DNA of 64,000 nt, from positions 1,080,440 through 1,144,439 of the forward strand of contig NZ_JACHXS010000001.1 in NCBI RefSeq assembly GCF_014192225.1, read 5' to 3'. Under the pieces are notes generated by a model that made no database searches, had not been told where the DNA came from, and was given only the letters and a program-made list of their open reading frames with translations. Of this stretch, positions 1 through 6,348 are shown one piece after another. The DNA is from Pseudoduganella umbonata. GTDB lineage: Bacteria; Pseudomonadota; Gammaproteobacteria; Burkholderiales; Burkholderiaceae_D. A program made the position numbers and the translations under genes. Each line of letters starts with the position of its first letter. Position 1 is the first letter of the stretch.

Positions 1-1
1 C

Positions 2-91
2 GCGACTGAACTGATTGCAACGATTCGCGTGGCGCTGAACCGCCTGGTAGCGCAGCAGGCTGTGCCGCGCGCGGCACAGCCTTCGTCCTGA
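2..91 (+). CDS. C-terminal end of an unidentified gene (partial)
   Basis: An open frame enters from the left edge and stops with TGA at 89-91, giving 29 codons (ATELIATIRV...AQPSS). This is too little to identify a family. The last codons run through a perfect GC-rich palindrome. The stop lies 4 bp from the stop of the oppositely oriented ABC ATPase gene, so the two genes converge. It could be a chance frame, but its stop fits neatly against the neighbour. Confidence 0.35.
   Translation, partial: ATELIATIRVALNRLVAQQAVPRAAQPSS
58..81. repeat. 24-bp perfect palindrome at convergent gene ends
   Basis: The half-site GGCTGTGCCGCG is followed directly by its reverse complement, a perfect 12+12 palindrome with no spacer. 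It sits between the end of the partial left-edge gene and the end of the ABC ATPase gene. There is no T-tract on either side, so it is not a classical intrinsic terminator. It could still form a strong RNA hairpin in both transcripts. Confidence 0.6.
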
Positions 92-95
92 GCCG

Positions 96-851
96 TTACA
101 CGAGCCGCCCGGCGGCGATCGTGATCGTGCGGCCGCAGCGGGCAGCCATGGCCGGGTCGTGCGTCACCAGCACCAGCGTGGAACCATGCTCGCGATTGAG
201 CTCGAACATGAGCGCTATCACCGCTTCGCCGGTGGCGGCATCGAGGCTGCCGGTCGGCTCGTCCGCCAGCAGCAGCGGCGGCTGCGTGACGAACGCACGG
301 GCCAGCGCCACGCGCTGCTGCTCGCCGCCGGACAGGTACTTCGGGTAATGTTTCAGCCGGCTGGACAGCCCGACCCGGCCCAGCATTGCCTCGGCCTTCG
401 GCCGCGCGTCGCCATCGCCGGCCAGTTCCAGCGGCAGCATCACGTTCTCCACCGCCGTCAGGTGCGGCAGCAGCTGGAACGACTGGAACACGAATCCCAG
501 CTTGGCCTTGCGCAGTGAGGCGCGGCCGTCTTCATCGAGCGCGAAGATATCGGTGCCGTCGATCAGCACCTTGCCGTCGCTCGGCGTATCCAGCCCCGCC
601 AGGAGACCGAGCAGCGTGGACTTGCCCGAACCCGACGCGCCGACGATTGCCAGCGTCTCGGCCTTTTGCACGGTAAAATCCACGCTGTGCAAAATGGTCA
701 GCTCGCCGCTGGCATCGGCCACGCGCTTGGTCAGGCCCGTTACCGCGATCGCGGCCGCGTCGCCCGAAGCCGTGGCAGGATGCCGGCCCCTGTTATCCGA
801 TGCAGGCGAGTCTGGAATGAAATTGGCGGTCGCGTGAGGAAAATCTGGCAT
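96..851 (-). CDS. LolD/YbbA-type ABC transporter ATP-binding protein
   Basis: This 251-residue protein is an ABC ATPase of the LolD/MacB/YbbA group, which normally powers a membrane permease for lipoprotein release or export. Walker A GASGSGKS is at residues 71-78, the Q-loop lies near 123, the signature LSGGEQ is at 173-178, Walker B LLLADE is at 193-198 and the switch histidine is His231. The first ~30 residues are low complexity and precede the conserved beta strand, so translation might start further in, although no better Met was seen. It diverges from tesA, the arrangement of ybbA and tesA in Escherichia coli, and the two annotated starts overlap. The partner permease is not in the window. 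Confidence 0.85.
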   Translation of the reverse strand: MPDFPHATANFIPDSPASDNRGRHPATASGDAAAIAVTGLTKRVADASGELTILHSVDFTVQKAETLAIVGASGSGKSTLLGLLAGLDTPSDGKVLIDGTDIFALDEDGRASLRKAKLGFVFQSFQLLPHLTAVENVMLPLELAGDGDARPKAEAMLGRVGLSSRLKHYPKYLSGGEQQRVALARAFVTQPPLLLADEPTGSLDAATGEAVIALMFELNREHGSTLVLVTHDPAMAARCGRTITIAAGRLV

Positions 852-1632
852 GGTTGAAGGTCTGCTTGGCTTGGTTGATCAGGTAATGTGGCAAATCCGG
901 TCGCAAATCCGGTCGCAAATTCGGTGGCAAATAAGGTCGCGAATTGGGTCGCAAATACGGTCGCGAATTCAGTCGCAAATTCAGTTGCAAATTCGGTCGC
1001 GGATCGGCTCGCGGTTCTGCGCGTGTCTCGGTGCCATGCTGCTGCTGTGGGGCAGCCCGGCGATCGCCTATTCTGCCCCAAAAACGCTGCTCGTGGTGGG
1101 CGACAGCCTGTCTGCCGAATACGGCCTGGCGCGCGGCACCGGCTGGGTCGCGCTGCTCGAGCGCAAACTGCAGGCGCAGAAGCTCGACATTCGCATCGTC
1201 AACGCCAGCGTCAGCGGGGAGACCACCAGCGGCGGCCGTACGCGGCTTCCGGCGCTGCTGACGAAGCACCAGCCCGACTATGTGGTGCTGGAACTGGGCG
1301 CTAACGACGGTTTGCGTGGCTTGCCGGTGCCATCGGCGGACAGCAACCTGCGGGCGATGGTAAAGCAGGCCCGCGACGCCGGTGCGCGCGTGCTGCTGGT
1401 CGGCATCCGCATCCCGCCGAATTACGGCCGCGATTATTCGGAAAAATTCTTCGCCATGTACCACGCGATCAGCCGCGACGAGAAGGTCGCACTCGCACCT
1501 TTCATGCTCGACGGCGTGGCCGAGAAAACGGAAATGTTCCAGGCCGACCGCATCCACCCGCTGGCCAGCGCCCATCCGATCATCCTGAACAACATCTGGC
1601 CACACCTGCTTCCCATCCTAAGGACGAAATGA
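850..1632 (+). CDS. tesA: Arylesterase / acyl-CoA thioesterase I, SGNH hydrolase
   Basis: A periplasmic SGNH-hydrolase esterase/thioesterase acting on acyl-CoA and aryl esters. Block I GDSLS (Ser86 nucleophile), block III GANDG and the C-terminal catalytic DxxH (DRIHP) are all present, and the mature domain has the family length. The start is unusual. The ATG at 850 is preceded by GAGGAAA 9 bp upstream and would give a ~50-residue leader of tetrapeptide repeats ([SW][QR]I[RQG]) encoded by a 12-bp tandem array. A hydrophobic signal segment ending AIAYSAP follows. The alternative ATG at 1036 gives a short signal lacking positive charge. The stop overlaps the mnmH start (ATGA). Confidence 0.85.
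   Translation: MVEGLLGLVDQVMWQIRSQIRSQIRWQIRSRIGSQIRSRIQSQIQLQIRSRIGSRFCACLGAMLLLWGSPAIAYSAPKTLLVVGDSLSAEYGLARGTGWVALLERKLQAQKLDIRIVNASVSGETTSGGRTRLPALLTKHQPDYVVLELGANDGLRGLPVPSADSNLRAMVKQARDAGARVLLVGIRIPPNYGRDYSEKFFAMYHAISRDEKVALAPFMLDGVAEKTEMFQADRIHPLASAHPIILNNIWPHLLPILRTK
891..1010. repeat. 12-bp imperfect tandem array, 10 units, at the 5' end of tesA
   Basis: Ten consecutive 12-bp units with consensus GCAAATTCGGTC fill this stretch. The first two are identical and later ones diverge at 1-5 positions. The period is a multiple of three and the array is open in several frames on both strands. It lies between the divergent ATPase and tesA coding regions, or encodes an extended TesA N-region. 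Confidence 0.9.
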
Positions 1633-2684
1633 AGTATCCCGAAATCCTCCCCATCGACGACGTGCTGGCCCGGCTCGACGCCTTCGACACGATCATCGAT
1701 GCGCGCACGCCGGCCGAATTCGCGCTCGACCACCTGCCGAACGCGATCAACTGCCCGGTGCTCGACGACGAGCAGCGCATCGTCGTCGGCACGCTGTACA
1801 AGCAGGCCGGCCCGTTCGAGGCGAAAAAGGTCGGCGCGCCGATGGTGGCGGCGAACATCGCGCAGCATATCGACACGCTGTGGCACGACAAGCCGCGCGA
1901 ATGGACCCCGCTGGTCTACTGCTGGCGCGGCGGCAATCGCAGCGGATCGATGGCGCACATCCTGGCGAAGATCGGCTGGCCGGTGGTGCAGCTCGAAGGC
2001 GGCTACAAGGCGTTCCGCAACCGCGTCAATGCGGACCTCGAACAAGCGCCGGAACTCGATTTTCGCGTGATCTGCGGCACCACCGGCAGCGGCAAGACCC
2101 GCCTGCTGGACACGCTGGAAGCGGTCGGCGCACAGGTGCTCGACCTGGAGCAGCTGGCGGCGCACCGCGGCTCCGTGCTGGGCAACCTGCCCTGCCAGCC
2201 CCAGCCCACGCAGAAGGCGTTCGAGACATCGGTCTGGGACCGGCTGCGCCGCTTCGACCCGGCGCTGCCCGTGTTCGTGGAATCGGAAAGCAAGAAGGTG
2301 GGCGCGCTGCGCGTGCCCGGCGCACTGATGGAGCGGATGCGCGCGTCGCCGTGCATTGCGCTGCAGGTGGCGCGCGAGCACCGCGTGCAGCTGCTCATCG
2401 AGGACTACCAGCACTTCGCCTGCAACGCGCCGGCACTGAACACGCAGCTGTCCTACCTGACCGACCTGCATGGCAAGGAACGGATCGGCAAATGGCAGCA
2501 GATGGCGCTCGACGGCCGCATGCCCGAACTGGTCGATGAGCTGCTGGTCGATCATTACGACCCTGCCTATACGCGTTCCATCCACCGCAACTTCACGCAG
2601 TACGAACAGGCCCGCGCGATCGACCTGCCGGACATTTCGCCGGCCGCGTTCCTGGCGGCGGCACAGGCATTGCACGAAGGCTGA
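1629..2684 (+). CDS. mnmH: tRNA 2-selenouridine synthase
   Basis: MnmH (SelU/YbbB) replaces sulfur by selenium in 2-thiouridine at the wobble base of tRNA Lys/Glu/Gln, via a geranylated intermediate, using selenophosphate. The 351-residue protein has the expected rhodanese domain with catalytic Cys98 in YCWRGG, then a P-loop domain with GTTGSGKT at 150-157. Length matches the family. The start ATG overlaps the tesA stop by 4 bp, so the two are probably co-transcribed. No selD lies in this window; the enzyme implies one elsewhere. Confidence 0.93.
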   Translation: MKYPEILPIDDVLARLDAFDTIIDARTPAEFALDHLPNAINCPVLDDEQRIVVGTLYKQAGPFEAKKVGAPMVAANIAQHIDTLWHDKPREWTPLVYCWRGGNRSGSMAHILAKIGWPVVQLEGGYKAFRNRVNADLEQAPELDFRVICGTTGSGKTRLLDTLEAVGAQVLDLEQLAAHRGSVLGNLPCQPQPTQKAFETSVWDRLRRFDPALPVFVESESKKVGALRVPGALMERMRASPCIALQVAREHRVQLLIEDYQHFACNAPALNTQLSYLTDLHGKERIGKWQQMALDGRMPELVDELLVDHYDPAYTRSIHRNFTQYEQARAIDLPDISPAAFLAAAQALHEG

Positions 2685-2745
2685 GCGCCGGACAGTGCAC
2701 CGTTACGGGCAATGGTGTATCGGCAGCGTGCCGACATCGGCGCCC

Positions 2746-2779
2746 AACAAAAAAGCCACCGCGAGGTGGCTTTTTTGTT
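2746..2779. terminator. Bidirectional intrinsic terminator between mnmH and ppiD
   Basis: A perfect 15-bp stem (AACAAAAAAGCCACC, loop GCGA, reverse complement) with an A-run on one side and a T-run on the other serves both converging transcripts. Confidence 0.92.
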
Positions 2780-2792
2780 GGCTGGACAGCGC

Positions 2793-4727
2793 TTATTGCG
2801 CGGCGTCCGCTTTCGCTTCCGTCACCGGACGCACAACCTTGACCTTTGCCTTGTCCTTCAGGACTTCGACATAGTTCAGCATGTCCTGCTGAGCGACGAT
2901 ATTGCCGATCTGTTCGCGGGCCGATGCCAGGCGCGCTTCATCGGCCGCGGCCGGCTGGTGCACCTTGCCGATGCGATAGATGCCATAGCCCATGCCCGGC
3001 AGTTCCACGCCGACGTAGGCCGGCAGCTTCGACGTGTCGGCTTTGAGGACGGCACGCGCCACGGCTGGCGGCATGCCTTCGACCTTGGCGCGCGACACGG
3101 TCTGCACGGGGCTGAAGCCGGTTGCGTCGTCGGCCTTCTTCAGCGCGGCCAGCTTTGCTTCGCCGGCGGCCTTGGCGGCCTTCATCGCTTCCTCCAGCGT
3201 GACACGCTGGCGGATTTCGGCGGTCACATCGGCCAGCGGCTTTTGCGAAGCCGGCTTGAATTCGACGATGCGGCCGGATACCAGCGTGCTGGGTGCCACT
3301 TCGACCGCTTCCGTATTGCGCTTGTTCTTCACTGCGTCGTCGGCGAACAGCGCGGCCAGGAACTTGGCGTTGTTGTACGGGGTCGGCGCAGCGCCCTGGG
3401 CCGGGGTGCGCATGACGTTTTCCGCCGTCTCGATCTTCAGGCCCAGCTTGTCGGCCACCGGCTTCAGGCTGTCGGACTGTTCATACACGGTATTGGTGAA
3501 CGTCTCCACCACTTCCGAGTACTTCTTGCCGGCCTTCTGCTTGCGCAGGTCGGCGGCGATCTCGGTCTTCACATCGTCCAGCGGCTTGACGACTGCCGGC
3601 TTCAGCGAGGTCACCGTGATGATGTGGTAACCGAATTCCGATTCGACGACGTTGCTGATCTCGCCCTGCTTCAGCGCGAAGATCGACTGCTCGACGGATG
3701 GCACCAGCGAGCCTTTCTCGATCACGCCGAGGTCGCCGCCCTGCTCGGCCGAACCCGGGTCTTCCGACTTGGCCTTGGCGACCTGGGCAAAGGTGGCCGG
3801 CGCCTTTTTCAGGTCGGCCAGCAGCGCTTCGGCCTTGGCCTTGGCGGCCGCCTTGTCGGCCGGCTTCGCGTCCTTGTTGACGGCTACCAGGATATGGCTG
3901 GCGCGGCGTTCTTCCGGCGCCGTATAGCGCGTGCTGTTCGCCTTGTAGAACGCGGCCACTTCGTCGTCGCCGACGCTGACCTGGCCTTCGATGGCCTTCG
4001 CATCGAGTACCACGTACTCGATGCGGGCCTGCTCGGGCACTGCATACTGCTTGGCGTTCTTGTCGTAGTACGCCTTGATCATGTCGTCGGTGACCTTCAC
4101 GTTCGCCACGAACTGCTGCAGCGGCATGGCCAGTTCCTGTACGTCGCGTTCCTGCTCGGTGAGGTCGGTGACCAGCTTGGTGACGGTGCGCGGTGCGAAG
4201 GCGCTTGCCTGGATGCCGCTGACCAGCTGTTGCACGGCCATGTCGTGGCGCAGGGTCTGCTGATAGCCCTCCGGCGTCAGGCCGCTGTTATTGGCCAGCA
4301 TCGCGCGGTAACGTTCGATGTCCACTTTCCCTTCCGGCGTGATCATTCCAGGGATGTCCTGGATGCTTTCGATCAGTGCTTTCTGCACCGCCGCGTCACT
4401 GACCGTCAGGTGGCCGCGCGCGACTTCGGACGTGACGGCGCGCTGCGCGATCAGGTTGTCCAGCACGCTCTGGCGGAACTCCGGAGTGTCGAACATCTTC
4501 TGGTCGAACTGCTCGCCGAAACGCTGGCGGTACTGGTCCAGCTGGCGGCGCAGCGCGTTATCGAACTCCTGCTGGGTCACCGGCTTGCCGTCGACCTTGG
4601 CGAGCGTGGTTGCGCTGTCGCCCATGCTGTCGTAGCCCTGCACGCCGACGAATACGAACGATGGAACGATCACGATCGCCAGCAAAATCTGCATCAGTTT
4701 CTGATGCGTACGTATGAATTCAAACAT
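2793..4727 (-). CDS. ppiD: Periplasmic peptidyl-prolyl isomerase/chaperone PpiD
   Basis: An inner-membrane-anchored periplasmic foldase that helps proteins leaving the Sec translocon. The N-terminus (MFEFIRTHQKLMQ then a hydrophobic run to ~residue 30) is the usual single anchor. A SurA_N-like chaperone region follows, then a parvulin (PpiC) domain at roughly 276-373 beginning RASHILV and ending GYHIITV, then a C-terminal chaperone region. At 644 residues it matches PpiD length. The ATG at 4727 is preferred over an in-frame TTG two codons upstream. It follows the tRNA cluster and hupB, the same order as the E. coli lon-hupB-ppiD block. Confidence 0.93.
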   Translation of the reverse strand: MFEFIRTHQKLMQILLAIVIVPSFVFVGVQGYDSMGDSATTLAKVDGKPVTQQEFDNALRRQLDQYRQRFGEQFDQKMFDTPEFRQSVLDNLIAQRAVTSEVARGHLTVSDAAVQKALIESIQDIPGMITPEGKVDIERYRAMLANNSGLTPEGYQQTLRHDMAVQQLVSGIQASAFAPRTVTKLVTDLTEQERDVQELAMPLQQFVANVKVTDDMIKAYYDKNAKQYAVPEQARIEYVVLDAKAIEGQVSVGDDEVAAFYKANSTRYTAPEERRASHILVAVNKDAKPADKAAAKAKAEALLADLKKAPATFAQVAKAKSEDPGSAEQGGDLGVIEKGSLVPSVEQSIFALKQGEISNVVESEFGYHIITVTSLKPAVVKPLDDVKTEIAADLRKQKAGKKYSEVVETFTNTVYEQSDSLKPVADKLGLKIETAENVMRTPAQGAAPTPYNNAKFLAALFADDAVKNKRNTEAVEVAPSTLVSGRIVEFKPASQKPLADVTAEIRQRVTLEEAMKAAKAAGEAKLAALKKADDATGFSPVQTVSRAKVEGMPPAVARAVLKADTSKLPAYVGVELPGMGYGIYRIGKVHQPAAADEARLASAREQIGNIVAQQDMLNYVEVLKDKAKVKVVRPVTEAKADAAQ

Positions 4728-4753
4728 GGCCAATTTATCAGGTTATGCATTAC

Positions 4754-4781
4754 AAAAAAAAGGCGAACGTTAGCGTTCGCC
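4754..4781 (-). terminator. Intrinsic terminator upstream of ppiD
   Basis: The 8-bp stem GGCGAACG/CGTTCGCC (4762-4769 with 4774-4781) is followed on the minus strand by eight T residues. It would stop transcripts arriving from the tRNA/hupB side before ppiD, only ~27 bp upstream of the ppiD start. Confidence 0.8.
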
Positions 4782-4800
4782 CCTTTCGCTGCTCACGCGA

Positions 4801-5116
4801 TTATAGGGGGCACATTCCGCTATAGCAAGGTGGGTATTTGAAAAAACGGCAAGGGTTGGTGGGGTGGAGGGATCTCGAGGACGAGAGTGGCACGGGGTTG
4901 CGGAGCACGGGGTTGGAGAAGCGAGGAAGCCATGAAGGGGGGCGAAGCGCGAAGCGCGAAGCTGCGGAGGAGCGAAGCTGCGGAGGAGCGAAGCTGCGGA
5001 GGAGCGAAGCGGCGAAGCGGTGAGGGAGCGAAGCACGGAATTTGAAAGCGAAAGCTTTGAGGCGGCGCTGCGCGCTTGCCGGGCGTGCCGCCCGGCAGTA
5101 CTTGCGCTTCGCGACT
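4801..5116. other. Non-coding, repeat-rich spacer between ppiD and the tRNA cluster
   Basis: No convincing gene is present; frames here are low-complexity. The stretch holds three exact 16-bp units GAAGCTGCGGAGGAGC at 4958-5005, flanked by degenerate GCGAAGC-type copies. The composition suggests replication-slippage DNA. Confidence 0.6.
4958..5005. repeat. 16-bp tandem repeat, 3 exact copies
   Basis: Three identical head-to-tail copies of GAAGCTGCGGAGGAGC, with degenerate GCGAAGC-like units on both sides (about 4943-5035). Confidence 0.9.
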
Positions 5117-5226
5117 GGGACTCGCCGACATCCTGCCGGCCGCGGTTTCGCTTGCAAGCGAAACCCTTCGAGTGCCCGCCGTGCTTCCCGCAGGGGAAGC
5201 ACTCCGCTGCGCTGCGAATCAGCATG

Positions 5227-5254
5227 AAAAAAGCCCGCTTGCGCGGGCTTTTTT
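5227..5254. terminator. Bidirectional terminator, duplicated copy A
   Basis: The 12-bp perfect stem AAAAAAGCCCGC, loop TTGC, reverse complement ending in six T. It is identical to the terminator 159 bp away and is part of the tandem duplication. Confidence 0.85.
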
Positions 5255-5385
5255 GCTGATTCTGGCGGAGCGGACGGGACTCGCCGACATCCTGCCGGCC
5301 GCGGTTTCGCTTGCAAGCGAAACCCTTCGAGTGCCCGCCGTGCTGCCCGCAGGGGAAGCACTCCGCTGCGCTGCGAATCAGTATG

Positions 5386-5413
5386 AAAAAAGCCCGCTTG
5401 CGCGGGCTTTTTT
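5386..5413. terminator. Bidirectional terminator downstream of tRNA-Asp, copy B
   Basis: Same 12-bp stem-loop with flanking A and T runs, 8 bp beyond the CCA end of the last tRNA-Asp on the minus strand. It is therefore the natural terminator of the tRNA transcript. Confidence 0.9.
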
Positions 5414-5421
5414 GCTGATTC

Positions 5422-5498
5422 TGGCGGAGCGGACGGGACTCGAACCCGCGACCCCCGGCGTGACAGGCCGGTATTCTAACCAACTGAACTACCGCTCC
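5422..5498 (-). tRNA. tRNA-Asp (GTC), copy 1
   Basis: 77 nt including an encoded CCA. On the minus strand it begins GGAGCGGTAGTTCAG, carries anticodon GTC in the loop CTGTCAC and has T-arm GGTTCGAGTC. It is followed at once by the duplicated terminator unit. Confidence 0.97.
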
Positions 5499-5544
5499 CG
5501 GTAGCGATTCCGGAGAATCGAATAAACAGTCATCTTGATTTCGC

Positions 5545-5621
5545 TGGCGGAGCGGACGGGGCTCGAACCCGCGACCCCCGGCGTGACAGGCCGGTATTCT
5601 AACCAACTGAACTACCGCTCC
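5545..5621 (-). tRNA. tRNA-Asp (GTC), copy 2
   Basis: 77 nt with encoded CCA, nearly identical to copy 1 (one T-stem difference seen), separated from it by 46 bp. Same anticodon GTC. Confidence 0.97.
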
Positions 5622-5697
5622 AGCAAAACTTCCCGATACTGCTTTTACTACGATTTACCACATTGTTTCGTCTGCATTTCCAGCTCGACGAATCGGC

Positions 5698-5773
5698 TGG
5701 TGGGCGCTGAGAGGCTCGAACTCCCGACCTAATCCTTGTAAGGGATCCGCTCTACCAACTGAGCTAAGCGCCC
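5698..5773 (-). tRNA. tRNA-Val (TAC)
   Basis: 76 nt including CCA, beginning GGGCGCTTAGCTCAG on the minus strand, with anticodon TAC in CCTTACAAGG. It is the first of the three-tRNA cluster, 60 bp below the hupB stop. Confidence 0.97.
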
Positions 5774-5833
5774 GGCTCTTGCAACAATCTGCTGCGGCAA
5801 ACGGTGAACAGCTGGGCTGCTCACCGAAGGCCA

Positions 5834-6106
5834 TTAGTTTACTGCATCCTTCAGCGCTTTACCAGCCTTAAATTTCGGTACTTTCGCTGCATCGATCGTG
5901 ATCTCTTCCTTCGTGCGCGGGTTGCGGCCGGTACGGGCAGCGCGCTCGCTCACCATGAAGGTGCCGAAGCCGACGAGGGTAACGCTGTCGTTCTTGGCCA
6001 GAGTGGTGGTTACGCCATCGATCATCGCGTCCAGCGCGCGTGCCGCGGCCGCTTTGGAGATATCGGCGGAAGTGGCGATATGGTCGATCAGTTCAGTCTT
6101 GTTCAC
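5834..6106 (-). CDS. hupB: DNA-binding protein HU-beta
   Basis: A 90-residue histone-like HU subunit that bends and compacts DNA as a dimer. The sequence is complete and typical: [11 protein letters not shown] start, the GFGTF turn, and the RNPRT beta-arm tip whose proline intercalates into DNA. The start is GTG at 6106, with GGGGAA six bases upstream. It lies between lon and the tRNA cluster as in many proteobacteria. Three CGTTTAT direct repeats lie upstream in its leader. Confidence 0.97.
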   Translation of the reverse strand: MNKTELIDHIATSADISKAAAARALDAMIDGVTTTLAKNDSVTLVGFGTFMVSERAARTGRNPRTKEEITIDAAKVPKFKAGKALKDAVN

Positions 6107-6134
6107 AGCTTGTTCCCCGTCACAAAGTTTAAAT

Positions 6135-6159
6135 CGTTTATACCGTTTATTTCGTTTAT
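6135..6159. repeat. Three CGTTTAT direct repeats at 9-bp spacing upstream of hupB
   Basis: CGTTTAT occurs at 6135-6141, 6144-6150 and 6153-6159, exactly 9 bp apart, 29-53 bp upstream of the hupB start. The array is AT-rich in a GC-rich genome. It could be an iteron-like protein site or a slippage repeat; function is unknown. Confidence 0.75.
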
Positions 6160-6270
6160 CGCGAAGACAGACGGTATTTTCCAGGCAGAGAAAAATCTCA
6201 GGCCGTATTAAACAAGCCGGGCTTGCTCTGTGTCAAGGCGTCAACATGTAAAAAACACCCTCTGAAACGC

Positions 6271-6297
6271 AAAACGGGCACCTCGGGTGCCCGTTTT
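6271..6297 (-). terminator. Intrinsic terminator between lon and hupB
   Basis: The 12-bp stem AAAACGGGCACC with reverse complement and a TCG loop sits 51 bp beyond the lon stop. On the minus strand it is followed by TTTTGCGTTT. It separates lon from hupB. Confidence 0.85.
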
Positions 6298-6348
6298 CAA
6301 GAAGCCGGGCACCGCAGGGCGCCCTTTCTCACTGTACTGAACGAAACG

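Larger units (their letters stand above)
5117..5434. repeat. 159-bp tandem duplication ending in tRNA-Asp 3' sequence
   Basis: Copy A (5117-5275) and copy B (5276-5434) are head to tail with only a few mismatches seen (for example CTTCCC/CTGCCC and CAGCA/CAGTA). Each contains an 18-bp palindrome TTTCGCTTGCAAGCGAAA, a GCTTCCCGCAGGGGAAGC-type inverted repeat, the terminator hairpin, and finally the CCA end and acceptor stem of tRNA-Asp. The repeat register continues into the intact tRNA-Asp. The near identity argues for recent duplication by unequal exchange or slippage. Confidence 0.9.

Noticed and set aside
891..1010. CRISPR-like array at tesA, and likewise at 47326-47430
   Set aside because: Units are contiguous with no unique spacers and no cas genes nearby; these are tandem repeats.
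2712..4841. 709-codon plus-strand frame opposite ppiD
   Set aside because: Antisense shadow of a GC-rich gene; rich in His, Arg and Leu with no domain logic, and ppiD on the other strand is unmistakable.
5276..5300. Additional tRNA-Asp genes in the duplicated units
   Set aside because: Only ~20 nt of the 3' end is present in each copy; no anticodon or D arm, so they are fragments.
4770..5606. Minus-strand frame translating the tRNA-Asp genes (VRIPACHAGGRGFE-type repeats)
   Set aside because: This is the well-known spurious translation of tRNA sequence; no protein is made.
5422..5773. Prophage or genomic island at the tRNA cluster
   Set aside because: No integrase, phage genes or composition shift lie nearby; the duplication is too small to be an island.
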